A stretch of DNA of 14,109 bases from an uncultured bacterium (GCA_905214235.1 CAJMLF010000037.1:1-14109), one strand, 5' to 3'. Shown: positions 1 through 6,488, counted from the stretch's first letter. The notes: generated by a model from the letters alone, not told the origin. Numbers and translations are program-made.

Positions 1-70
1 TTTGCTTAATCTGCGCCAATAGATTTGTTCAAGTTATTTCTTGCAATCTGCCTATAGCAAAACAAAATAA

Positions 71-85
71 TTGAAAACGTTTGCA
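71..85 (+). promoter_or_regulatory. cre site (CcpA operator) upstream of lplA
   Basis: TTGAAAACGTTTGCA matches the consensus WTGNAANCGNWNNCW at every fixed position. Its first six bases could also be a -35 box (TTGAAA, 71-76) for a weak -10 (TAAACT, 94-99) at 17-bp spacing. CcpA bound here would then block the promoter. The match is seen; repression of lplA by carbon source is inferred. Confidence 0.6.
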
Positions 86-177
86 GATAAGTTTAAACTA
101 CTCGTAGAGACTTAAAAGACAAATAGTTTATTTTAGTCTAATAATTGTGACATCTTTCACAAGTAAGGAGTAATATA

Positions 178-1191
178 ATGCGTTATGTTTCAATGACTTC
201 CCACAATATTGGGATGAACTTAGCAACCGAGCAGTACCTGATGAATGATAAGGATTTTGGGAACGAACCACTGGTCCTGTTCTACTATGAAGAACCATGC
301 ATTATCGTTGGCCGGAACCAAAACACGGCCGAAGAGATTAACCAGGATTACGTAAAGGAACACAATATCCGGGTTACCCGGCGTCTTTCTGGTGGTGGCG
401 CAGTCTACCAAGACCTGGGGAACCTCTGCTTCAGTTTTGTGGTTCCAAGCGACAGTGAGGAATTTGGTGACTTCAAGTCATTCACGAAGCCAATTGTTGA
501 CGTCCTTCATAAGATGGGAGCCACGACCGCAGAAGTCAGTGGGCGGAACGATATCCTGGTTGACGGGAAGAAGTTCTCTGGTAACGCAATGTACTCCAAG
601 AACGGCAAGACCTTCTCTCACGGAACCTTGATGTTAAACGTTGACCTGAGCGTGGTTGCGGATGCCCTCCACGTTGCCAAGGATAAGATTGCCTCTAAGG
701 GAATCAAGTCCGTCCGCTCCCGGGTTACTAACCTGCGGCCATACCTGGCTAAGGAATACCAAAACATCGATGTTCCAACCTTCAGGGATGACCTGATCAA
801 GGGGCTCTTCAACGTTGACAGCCTCGACGAGATTAAGGATAAGCAATACGTTGTTACCCCAGAAGACCAGAAGAAAATCGACAAGATCTACGAACAGTAC
901 TACAACAACTGGGACTGGGTTTACGGCAAGAATCCTGAGTTTACGTTGAAGCGGCGGAAGCACTTCGACATGGGGACGATTGATGCTCGGTTGGACGTTA
1001 AGGATGGCGTGATCAAGAACATCAAATTCTTTGGTGATTTCTTTGGCCCGCAAGACGTTACGAAGCTGGCTGACCAGCTGAAGGGCGTTAAGTACGACCA
1101 CGATGAGATTGCCAAGGCCCTTGAAAAGGCGGGGACCCAGCAATACATTACGGGAATCCCAACCGACCAGATTGCGGATTTGCTTGCCTAA
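178..1191 (+). CDS. lplA: Lipoate-protein ligase A
   Basis: A cytoplasmic enzyme that activates free lipoate with ATP and attaches it to a lysine on lipoyl domains such as the E2 subunit of 2-oxoacid dehydrogenases or GcvH. The 337 residues are the usual length for a ligase with catalytic and C-terminal accessory domains. The family signature RRLSGGGAVYQD is at residues 68-79, GRNDI at 122-126, the conserved lysine region DGKKFSGNA at 129-137 and HGTLMLNVD at 148-156. The ATG is preceded by AAGGAG (165-170) at 7 bases, which fixes the start. It stands alone after a region with a perfect cre, and the next gene has its own promoter just after the stop codon. The dehydrogenase it serves is not in this window. 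Confidence 0.95.
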   Translation: MRYVSMTSHNIGMNLATEQYLMNDKDFGNEPLVLFYYEEPCIIVGRNQNTAEEINQDYVKEHNIRVTRRLSGGGAVYQDLGNLCFSFVVPSDSEEFGDFKSFTKPIVDVLHKMGATTAEVSGRNDILVDGKKFSGNAMYSKNGKTFSHGTLMLNVDLSVVADALHVAKDKIASKGIKSVRSRVTNLRPYLAKEYQNIDVPTFRDDLIKGLFNVDSLDEIKDKQYVVTPEDQKKIDKIYEQYYNNWDWVYGKNPEFTLKRRKHFDMGTIDARLDVKDGVIKNIKFFGDFFGPQDVTKLADQLKGVKYDHDEIAKALEKAGTQQYITGIPTDQIADLLA

Positions 1192-1220
1192 TTGAGCTTT
1201 GTCCAGTTATCTAGTAGAAT
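1192..1220 (+). promoter_or_regulatory. Promoter for the 1346-2208 gene pair
   Basis: TTGAGC (1192-1197) and TAGAAT (1215-1220) are spaced 17 bp and begin directly after the lplA stop codon. The predicted start near 1227 gives a leader of about 119 bases before the next gene. Hexamers are seen; activity is inferred. Confidence 0.5.
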
Positions 1221-1281
1221 GGGAGTGAAATACAAAGGTTAAACCTTGTACTCACCCCCGGGTGATCGTGAAAATAAATTG

Positions 1282-1320
1282 ACGGGGAGACAGGCATTGA
1301 CCTGGCGCCCCGTTTTATTT
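1282..1320 (+). terminator. Terminator-like hairpin inside a leader
   Basis: CGGGG (1283-1287) pairs with CCCCG (1308-1312) and CAGG (1291-1294) with CCTG (1301-1304), with loop CATTGA, followed by TTTTATTTT. This has the form of an intrinsic terminator. It lies about 55 bases after a predicted transcription start and only 26 bases before the start codon of the next gene. It could therefore be an attenuator, or it could end a short RNA of roughly 95 bases. An upstream hairpin TACAAAGGTT/AACCTTGTA (1231-1250) and a C-run at 1255-1259 that could pair with GGGG at 1284-1287 suggest alternative folding. Confidence 0.55.
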
Positions 1321-1345
1321 TAAATTTAGGAAAGTTGGTAATGAG

Positions 1346-1753
1346 ATGAAAAACTCTGATAAGGTAATTGTGGTGACGTCCGTAGCGGCGGTCCTGGCAA
1401 TGGTCTTGGACGCCATCATGTCCATCCAGCACGGCTTACCGCTGACGAGTGCGCCCGTGTGGGGCCGCTTGCTGGTATTTATTATTTTAGCGGCAGTCGT
1501 CAACGGCCTGGCACTCGTGAAAATGCGTTTTTGTGGGTACGCCACAATCTTTGTGAACCTGTACTTTGCGATTGCTTGTTTGGCCGCTTTTCAGACCGTG
1601 AACCAGCGGACGAGCTTTTTTGGCATCATCGTTGAGGCCCTAAGTGTTATCGGTATCCTGGTCGGTTGTGCAGGAATCTATTATGGCATCCGGCAGCGGG
1701 CGGAATATACCCGTGCCCGGATCAAGAAGTTAGAGGAGCGAGCTAAAAAATGA
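1346..1753 (+). CDS. Unknown four-helix membrane protein
   Basis: I do not recognise a family. The 135-residue protein shows four hydrophobic segments at about residues 7-27, 40-60, 63-82 and 91-115. A basic, charged cytoplasmic-type tail (RIKKLEERAKK) follows. There is no signal peptidase site and no conserved catalytic motif. The only in-frame ATG near the ribosome site AGGAAAG (1328-1334) is at 1346, spacing 11. Its last four bases overlap the start of the next gene (ATGA), so the two are almost surely translated together. Expression probably depends on the promoter at 1192-1220 and may be lowered by the terminator-like hairpin in the leader. Reading frame and membrane nature are seen; no function can be assigned. 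Confidence 0.8.
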   Translation: MKNSDKVIVVTSVAAVLAMVLDAIMSIQHGLPLTSAPVWGRLLVFIILAAVVNGLALVKMRFCGYATIFVNLYFAIACLAAFQTVNQRTSFFGIIVEALSVIGILVGCAGIYYGIRQRAEYTRARIKKLEERAKK

Positions 1754-2208
1754 AGATGACAGTAGCAGACTACTTAGCCCAGGTAACTGGTGACCAGGTA
1801 ACCACGGAAACGGTTGAAAAGACGGCCGCCCAAGCACAGCAGAAGACGACCCTCAAGAAGGGAATTCAGTTTATGCTGGACCAGCTTGCGCAAGGGACAC
1901 TTGGGCAGTACGTAATTAACGTGAAGATGAAGAAGGGTGACCCACTGAGCCTCCGCCTGGAGATGAACCTCATCAACATCCCAATGGGCGAAGCAGAGCG
2001 CCTGGATCCAAAGCTCTTGGACCAAGAACCCGCATACCCGGTGAACCTCTACATGGTGCTAGAGGGGGATGACGTCAACAAGTCGGGCTTGCGGATCGAT
2101 GAGTTGGCAAACGATACTGACCAGGCCGGTAGTGTCACTAACCTGGTCCAGCGTGCCCAGGAATGGGTTGCCGAACACGTGGCAGCAACGGTTGAAAATC
2201 GGGCCTAA
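1750..2208 (+). CDS. Unknown soluble protein, coupled to the upstream membrane protein
   Basis: A 152-residue protein of no family I recognise. The N-terminal third is rich in Gln, Thr and Ala and likely helical (residues 1-35). The middle (about 50-105) alternates hydrophobic and charged residues like beta strands (QYVINVKMKKGD, SLRLEMNLINIP, YPVNLYMVLEGDD). The C-terminal end is helical. No membrane segment or signal peptide is seen. Translation starts at ATG 1750, overlapping the upstream stop, with GAGGAG at 1733-1738, 11 bases before. A second ATG two codons later cannot be excluded. The 4-base overlap suggests that it works with, or is made in fixed ratio to, the four-helix membrane protein. 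Confidence 0.8.
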   Translation: MKMTVADYLAQVTGDQVTTETVEKTAAQAQQKTTLKKGIQFMLDQLAQGTLGQYVINVKMKKGDPLSLRLEMNLINIPMGEAERLDPKLLDQEPAYPVNLYMVLEGDDVNKSGLRIDELANDTDQAGSVTNLVQRAQEWVAEHVAATVENRA

Positions 2209-2211
2209 TCC

Positions 2212-2239
2212 TTGTCTTTTTTGTAATCTTTGCTAGAAT
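2212..2239 (+). promoter_or_regulatory. Promoter of a putative small RNA
   Basis: TTGTCT (2212-2217), a 16-bp spacer and TAGAAT (2234-2239). The -10 is preceded by TG one base away, an extended -10. The start is predicted near 2246. No coding region with a ribosome site follows before the terminator at 2396-2425. Confidence 0.55.
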
Positions 2240-2245
2240 AGATGT

Positions 2246-2425
2246 TGCGATGAGTCGAGAGGTCTGGTAGCAACCCTAATTGCTGCCATTAGACATTTCG
2301 AATGTGGGGCACGTTAACTCACCGGATTGTGAGGTGCCCGGTTGAAGGCGAAGTGGACATCGCCTTTTAACCTGAGATGATATCAATACACAGCCAGCGG
2401 TTAGCGGATGCTAGCCGCTTTTTTT
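2246..2425 (+). ncRNA. Putative structured small RNA of about 180 bases
   Basis: Between a promoter and an intrinsic terminator lie successive strong hairpins read directly from the sequence. H1 has GGTAGCAA (2266-2273) with TTGCTGCC (2280-2287), extended by GTCT/AGAC. H2 has GGGCAC (2307-2312) with GTGCCC (2334-2339) and inner CTCAC/GTGAG, loop CGGATT. H3 has GGTT/AACC and AAGGCGA (2345-2351) with TCGCCTT (2360-2366), loop AGTGGACA. The final stem is AGCGGTTAGC/GCTAGCCGCT with loop GGAT. Three of the four main loops show GGA. No open frame with a ribosome site spans it. It could be a stand-alone regulatory RNA, a known Rfam family that I do not recognise, or the leader of an unseen unit. The terminator argues for a free RNA. 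Confidence 0.55.
2396..2425 (+). terminator. Intrinsic terminator of the small RNA
   Basis: AGCGGTTAGC (2396-2405) pairs with GCTAGCCGCT (2410-2419) over ten positions with one U-G pair, loop GGAT, followed by seven T. Confidence 0.85.
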
Positions 2426-2511
2426 GTGCACCCTTTTAAATTAATCCCCTAAAGATAGTGCATTTTTTCACGTAAGGGCTTACAATAAGGGTGAAAGCGA
2501 GGGTGAGCATT

Positions 2512-2580
2512 ATGGCAGAAGCATATTATGGCGTTTCAGTTATTGCGTTGATGGCAATCGTATTTTTGCTTTGCTTATAA
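2512..2580 (+). CDS. Possible 22-residue membrane peptide
   Basis: A short frame encodes MAEAYYGVSVIALMAIVFLLCL, which is almost wholly hydrophobic after residue 6 and could be a single membrane helix. The ATG follows GAGGGTGA (2499-2506) at 5 bases, a modest ribosome site. TACAAT (2481-2486) could be a -10 box, but no good -35 is seen. A strong hairpin terminator follows at 2619-2661. Size and composition recall small stress or toxin peptides and helper subunits of membrane complexes, but I recognise no family. It may be a chance frame. Confidence 0.35.
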   Translation: MAEAYYGVSVIALMAIVFLLCL

Positions 2581-2618
2581 TTAGAATGATGGTAATGAAA
2601 AATAGAACCATAAAAAAT

Positions 2619-2661
2619 AGCGACGGGGAGAAATAACTTTCTTCCGGTCGCTTCGTTTTTT
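2619..2661. terminator. Bidirectional terminator
   Basis: AGCGAC (2619-2624) pairs with GTCGCT (2647-2652). Inner pairing runs through GG/CC and GAGAAA/TTTCTT, with one mismatch and loop TAAC. T-runs follow on both strands (TTTTTT at 2656-2661; A-run at 2612-2617). It would end the minus-strand exporter gene and any plus-strand transcript through the short peptide. Confidence 0.8.
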
Positions 2662-2669
2662 AAATTAAG

Positions 2670-3845
2670 TTATTTAACTGGGTACCGCATCCCCGTGTAG
2701 CGGCGGCTCAAAATAATCACCAGAATGGTGGCAAGCAGGGCGTATACCGAGCCGACGTAGCCGAGGTGGTTCATAGTGGTAAAGTGCATGGCCTGGGATG
2801 CGGTGAAGGACCCTAATGAGATACCGATGTTGGCAAAGATCGAGTTTAATGAGGATGCCAGGTCTAGTGACTGCGGGTATTCCTTTTCCGCAATGTCTAA
2901 GAACATCAACTGGGTTGAAGAACCATAGCAGGAAAAGGCAATGCAGAGTAAGCCAACTACGAGAATAGCCAGCCACTTAAATGATAATAAGGGACCAAAG
3001 GCAACGTACAGGACAAACATAATACCGTAAATCAATGGTAACCGGTGGACGCCTCCCCGGTCAGCCAGGACCCCACCGAACTTGTTGCCGAAGATGAAGA
3101 AGACCCCCATCGCAAACAGCAGCCAGTTTAACCAGGTGTTATTAAAACCCATCTCGTTAGTGATCAGGGGACGAATGTAGGTGTAGATCGTATAATCCGC
3201 CGCACAGATTGAAACGACGAAGATAACCCCGAGAATTACCCGGGAATCCTTAAAGAGTACGAACTGTTTGCCTAAGCTGCTTTTTACCTGGGGAGTATCC
3301 TTGGGAACCAGCCAGAGAAGGAAGGCAAAGGCCAAAACCGTAATGACGGTGACCATCCAGAAACTGTCATGCCAGGAGAAGGTGGTACTAATAATGGTCC
3401 CAATGGGAATCCCGATGACGGAGGCAATGCTGAACCCGGCAAAGACCCAGGATACTAGGCTTGCCCGCTTTTCCCGTGGGGCTACAAAGCTGGCCATTAC
3501 GAGGACAAGTGAAATGATAGCCCCCGCAACGGTCGCGGTCAAAATCCGGGACAAAAGGAGGGACGTAAAGTTAGTTGCCAGAGCAGACCAGGTGTTACCG
3601 ACCAGGAAAATGACCATCAACCATAACAGGACGTGGTGCCGTCGCCAACGGTTGGCTAGCGAGGTGATGATGGGGGTAAAGACGGCGTAGATCAAGGCAA
3701 AGACGGTGACGAGCAGCCCTAACCGTGACAGTGAGTCGTGGTATTCATGGGCAATATCCGGCAGGACACCGACAATCATGTATTCGTTGCAGCCGAGCAT
3801 AAAGGCGATGAACACGAATAAAATTGCTTGGAGACGGTACTTCAT
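2670..3845 (-). CDS. MFS drug/sugar efflux transporter, DHA1 (AraJ/YdhP-like)
   Basis: A 391-residue protein with about twelve hydrophobic segments and little hydrophilic sequence, the normal length for the DHA1 branch of the major facilitator family. Residues 17-32 (LGCNEYMIVGVLPDIA) match the helix-1 signature of AraJ, YdhP and PbuE relatives. The loop after helix 2 (SLANRWRRHHVL, 62-73) is the motif-A position with several basic residues. Members export drugs, sugars or purines with the proton gradient; the substrate here cannot be told. The start is fixed by AAGGAGG (3856-3862), 10 bases upstream. On the minus strand a TACAAT box just upstream (about 3890-3895) could be the -10, but its -35 is weak. 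It appears to be a single-gene unit between two terminators. Confidence 0.85.
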   Translation of the reverse strand: MKYRLQAILFVFIAFMLGCNEYMIVGVLPDIAHEYHDSLSRLGLLVTVFALIYAVFTPIITSLANRWRRHHVLLWLMVIFLVGNTWSALATNFTSLLLSRILTATVAGAIISLVLVMASFVAPREKRASLVSWVFAGFSIASVIGIPIGTIISTTFSWHDSFWMVTVITVLAFAFLLWLVPKDTPQVKSSLGKQFVLFKDSRVILGVIFVVSICAADYTIYTYIRPLITNEMGFNNTWLNWLLFAMGVFFIFGNKFGGVLADRGGVHRLPLIYGIMFVLYVAFGPLLSFKWLAILVVGLLCIAFSCYGSSTQLMFLDIAEKEYPQSLDLASSLNSIFANIGISLGSFTASQAMHFTTMNHLGYVGSVYALLATILVIILSRRYTGMRYPVK

Positions 3846-4063
3846 TATTAGTTTTCCTCCTTAGTTTCAGATTTTTCGCAACCAGAATATTGTACGGGAA
3901 ATGGGCCACTTTTACTAGGAAAAACTAACAGAAATTTGAAAAAAGTCAGGAAAAATTTTGGGGCGGCCCGGCATTAGCTACAAGGCCCGCCGTTAATTTT
4001 TGTATCAAAGCGCTTGTGCATTATCTGATGAACAAGCAGGGGCTCACCGGTCCCAGTAATACC
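3846..4063. other. Intergenic stretch with hairpins
   Basis: No gene is seen. On the minus strand it carries the ribosome site and a probable -10 for the exporter. A GC-rich inverted repeat starting near 3960 (GGCGG with CCGCC, followed by TTAATTTTT) could be a weak terminator. The stretch 4007-4018 contains AAAGCGCTTGTG, which has a cre-like core but fails at several consensus positions. GCTTGT/ACAAGC around 4011-4036 could form another loose hairpin. Confidence 0.35.
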
Positions 4064-4100
4064 AAAAGCCTTCAGCTGTCGATCTTGCTGAAGGCTTTTT
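4064..4100. terminator. Bidirectional terminator
   Basis: AAAAGCCTTCAGC (4064-4076) pairs perfectly with GCTGAAGGCTTTT (4087-4099) around a 10-base loop. T-rich tails are present on both strands. It serves the minus-strand methyltransferase gene ending at 4124. Confidence 0.85.
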
Positions 4101-4123
4101 AACGTGTTCTAATCCTCGTGTAA

Positions 4124-4981
4124 TTATTTCACGAGGTAAATTTGTTCGTCAATCAGGTCAAAAGAGTGGAGCTGCTGGTTGACCTTCTTTAAGTCTTCGT
4201 CCTGGCTCAGCTTGGCTTCTTGCCAGAACTTCTTGGAGTCGGTCGCCCCGTCCTTCTCACCGATTACCAGAAAGTGGACGTCAGGGTAGTCTTCGCGAAT
4301 AAGTTGGAGAACCTCCCAGTCCGTTTCCTGCTTGTCAGGCGCCCAGGACATGATAATAAACTGAACGTCGTTACCGTACTTCTTGACTGCATCAACTGCG
4401 TCCAGGCGCTCAATCTTGGTTACCGGGTGCTTACCCGTTTCGTTTTCCCTTACCCAGGCCTGACTGTCCGTGGTGTAAATCTGCTGGGTAGGGTTATTAT
4501 TCCGCAACCCCTTGGAAATGTAACCATTACCGGCCATCAATTCCAGGACCGGTGCGCCATTAAGGTAGTTCGACAGGGCCTTAGCGAAGGGAGCGTTGAC
4601 GTATGACCACATTCCGTACGTGTCCTCAAGGTAGTCACGGAAGTTGCGCAGGTCCTTATCGAGCTTGGGCAAAGCTGCGCTGTACTTATCCCATAGGGCA
4701 TCGCCGTGTGGGTCACCCTGGGGGTAGTGGGCGTTCACTTTTTTAAAGATCGTGTCTTGAATGTCATCAGGGAGGAGTAACCGCGGTAATGGTTGTGGTA
4801 GTAAGCCGTTTTTCAAGAGGCGGTCACTTTCGAGGGCGTTATTAATCAGGTACTTGATGGCGGGAAAGTCGTTGAACAGGTCCCGGTAGTTCATCAACCG
4901 TTTGATATATGGGTCCTGGTGCACGGTCTGCTGAGCCTTTTTAACCCGCTTCTTTAACTTTTTAAGTTTCTTTGGATTCAT
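4124..4981 (-). CDS. SAM-dependent methyltransferase-like protein
   Basis: A 285-residue cytoplasmic protein. The N-terminal 25 residues are strongly basic (KKLKKLKKRVKKAQQ), as if to contact nucleic acid. Residues 145-156 (VLELMAGNGYIS) form a class I methyltransferase motif I. TTDSQ at 170-174 fits the acidic end of strand 2, and FIIMSWAP at 208-215 fits the strand-4/motif IV position. There is no NPPY or DPPY, so a DNA base amino-methylase is unlikely; the substrate is unknown. ATG is chosen because AAGGA lies about 8 bases upstream. Only 9 bases separate it from the stop of the XRE gene, so the two form an operon. Activity is inferred from the fold signature alone. Confidence 0.7.
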   Translation of the reverse strand: MNPKKLKKLKKRVKKAQQTVHQDPYIKRLMNYRDLFNDFPAIKYLINNALESDRLLKNGLLPQPLPRLLLPDDIQDTIFKKVNAHYPQGDPHGDALWDKYSAALPKLDKDLRNFRDYLEDTYGMWSYVNAPFAKALSNYLNGAPVLELMAGNGYISKGLRNNNPTQQIYTTDSQAWVRENETGKHPVTKIERLDAVDAVKKYGNDVQFIIMSWAPDKQETDWEVLQLIREDYPDVHFLVIGEKDGATDSKKFWQEAKLSQDEDLKKVNQQLHSFDLIDEQIYLVK

Positions 4982-4990
4982 TGTTGGTCC

Positions 4991-5404
4991 TTACTTTAAC
5001 TTTAGATTCAGCTGTTCCTGCTTGCCATAGAACTTATCGGTATCCCGCCGGTTATTCTTTCCCTTCAGGTAACCGTCAATCAGTTGAAATATTTCGTAAC
5101 GGTCCTCGCTGGTGAGGACGGTCTGATTGAACGATAGGTTTTTCCCGGAGAAGAATAACTTGCCGAGGTCGAAGTCATCCCGGTCGGTTTTACCGGTCAG
5201 GTAGTCCAGACTGACATCAAAAAATTCGGCCAGCTTACGTGCCTCGACGTATGATGGGGTCCGAATTCCCCTTTCCCAGTTACCAATCTGGGAAGCGGTA
5301 TTGGGCTTTTCGTTGGGCCCAAGGTTTTCGTTCAGGTGCTTGGCCAGTTCTTTTAGGGTGATTTTTTGTCCCTTCCGCAGTGCACGGAGCCTTTCTGGAA
5401 ACAT
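4991..5404 (-). CDS. XRE-family transcriptional regulator
   Basis: A 137-residue protein with an N-terminal helix-turn-helix of the Cro/cI type at about residues 5-70: LRALRKGQKITLKELAKHL, then SQIGNWERGIRTPS as the recognition region, then KLAEFFDVSLDYLTGKTD, which is the classic end of this domain. The rest (75-137) is a short charged segment without a known ligand domain. The ribosome site AGGGAG lies just upstream of the ATG. Its promoter lies back-to-back with that of the hydrolase gene, and a dyad ACACT-N6-AGTGT covers its predicted start, so autorepression is likely. It is cotranscribed with the methyltransferase-like gene. Unlike phage repressors it has no phage genes around it. Confidence 0.88.
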   Translation of the reverse strand: MFPERLRALRKGQKITLKELAKHLNENLGPNEKPNTASQIGNWERGIRTPSYVEARKLAEFFDVSLDYLTGKTDRDDFDLGKLFFSGKNLSFNQTVLTSEDRYEIFQLIDGYLKGKNNRRDTDKFYGKQEQLNLKLK

Positions 5405-5406
5405 TC

Positions 5407-5432
5407 TCTCACACTCCCTTTAGTGTCTCACA
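5407..5432. promoter_or_regulatory. Candidate operator of the XRE regulator
   Basis: An inverted repeat ACACT-N6-AGTGT (5411-5426) lies inside two direct copies of TCTCACA (5407-5413 and 5426-5432). It covers the predicted transcription start of the XRE gene, directly downstream of its -10. Repeats are seen; binding by the neighbouring regulator is inferred. Confidence 0.4.
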
Positions 5433-5482
5433 TTCTATTTTAACAAAAGAAGATTACAAAGTAACGGAAAGTGTGCTAAAAT
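5432..5482. promoter_or_regulatory. Divergent promoters sharing one -35 hexamer
   Basis: Plus strand: TTACAA (5454-5459), 17 bp, TAAAAT (5477-5482) with a TG one base before the -10. Minus strand: TTGTAA is the complement of the same six bases (5459-5454), then 16 bp and TAGAAT (5437-5432). Both fit sigma-A spacing. Two polymerases could not occupy the site together. Confidence 0.55.
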
Positions 5483-5522
5483 ACTCGCATTGATTAAAAA
5501 ATACGACATGGGGTTAATCATT

Positions 5523-6488
5523 TTGAAAAAGCAAGCAAGTAAACGTCGCCATCGTCTCTGGCGGTGGCTGGTCGGAATCGTTGTCGTAATTGCCGTGGCC
5601 CTCTTTGCGACGGGTAGTTACTTCTTTAACGTGGCGATGGTTCCTAGTCATAAGTCATTTGTAAACAACTCAAACCGGATTAGTAAAAGTGATCCACTGT
5701 ATAAGCAGAAGATGTGGTTTAAGCGGGCCCATAAGGAAAAGTGGACCATGGAGTCGGCCAGCGGGCACTACCGCCTAGTTGCTGACTACATTCCAGCTGC
5801 CAAGAAGACGACTAAGAACGTCATTATCCTCCACGGCTTCATGGGTAAGAAGGAGCGGATGGGGGAATACGGGGCCATGTTCCACCAGATGGGTTACAAC
5901 GTATTGATGCCGGACGCCCGTGCCCACGGCCAGAGCCAGGGAAAGTACATTGGTTACGGCTGGCCCGAACGTTACGACGTCCGCAAGTGGGCCAATAAAC
6001 TGATTGCCGAGAACGGCGCAAATAGCCAGATTGTGATCTTCGGGGTCAGCATGGGTGGGGCCACAACGATGATGACCAGTGGCATCGCCCTTCCGCACCA
6101 GGTTAAGGCCTTTGTGGAGGACTGTGGTTATGACAGCCTTGAAGGGGAACTTAACTACGAGGCGGGAAACCTGTATAATATTCCCCGAGTAATTCGTGCA
6201 CCGTTAATTGGCAGCCTGAGCCTGATCAACCGGGTAAGAAACGGCTTCTACGTGCATAGTGCTAGTGCGACGGCGATGCTTCACAAGAACCACCGCCCGA
6301 TGCTTTTTATCCACGGCAGTGATGACCACTTTGTTCCTACCCGGATGGTTTACCAGAACTATTCTGCCAGCCGGGGGCCCAAGCAACTGTGGGTCGTAAA
6401 GGGTGCCAAGCATGCGGCATCGTACGCCAAGGACCCGCACCAGTATCCAAGACGAATTGCCCACTTCTTAAACCAGTACGTTAAGTGA
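5523..6488 (+). CDS. Membrane-anchored alpha/beta hydrolase
   Basis: A serine hydrolase of the YqkD/BAAT-like type. Numbered from the longest possible frame (TTG at 5490), a basic stretch at 13-25 precedes one membrane helix at 26-46, so the catalytic domain should face outward on an uncleaved anchor. HGF at 115-117 is the oxyanion region, GVSMGG holds nucleophile Ser187, HGSDDHFVP holds the Asp (278 or 279) and His308 follows in GAKHAAS: a full triad. The substrate (ester or acyl) is unknown. The start is uncertain. The predicted transcription start falls at about 5489, so TTG 5490 would be leaderless. ATG 5508 has no ribosome site. TTG 5523 follows GGGG at 9 bases and gives the typical MKKQASKRRHR start, so it is preferred here. 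Confidence 0.85.
   Translation: MKKQASKRRHRLWRWLVGIVVVIAVALFATGSYFFNVAMVPSHKSFVNNSNRISKSDPLYKQKMWFKRAHKEKWTMESASGHYRLVADYIPAAKKTTKNVIILHGFMGKKERMGEYGAMFHQMGYNVLMPDARAHGQSQGKYIGYGWPERYDVRKWANKLIAENGANSQIVIFGVSMGGATTMMTSGIALPHQVKAFVEDCGYDSLEGELNYEAGNLYNIPRVIRAPLIGSLSLINRVRNGFYVHSASATAMLHKNHRPMLFIHGSDDHFVPTRMVYQNYSASRGPKQLWVVKGAKHAASYAKDPHQYPRRIAHFLNQYVK

Noticed and set aside
634..1143. 169-codon open frame on the minus strand inside lplA
   Set aside because: Antisense to a clearly conserved gene, no ribosome site and no recognisable protein features.
2372..2384. CTGAGATGATATC resembles a conserved part of the TPP riboswitch
   Set aside because: The other conserved TPP segments and helix order are missing, and no thiamine gene follows.
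2246..2425. tracrRNA or CRISPR-associated RNA, given serial hairpins
   Set aside because: No repeats, no cas genes and no anti-repeat seen in the window.
3268..3690. 140-codon open frame on the plus strand inside the MFS exporter gene
   Set aside because: Composition is that of an antisense shadow; the exporter frame has clear family motifs.
4007..4021. cre-like AAAGCGCTTGTG near the end of the methyltransferase unit
   Set aside because: Only the core matches; flanking positions fail the consensus and no promoter lies close.
4220..4606. 128-codon plus-strand frame inside the methyltransferase-like gene
   Set aside because: Opposite strand of a gene with a clear motif I; no promoter or ribosome site.
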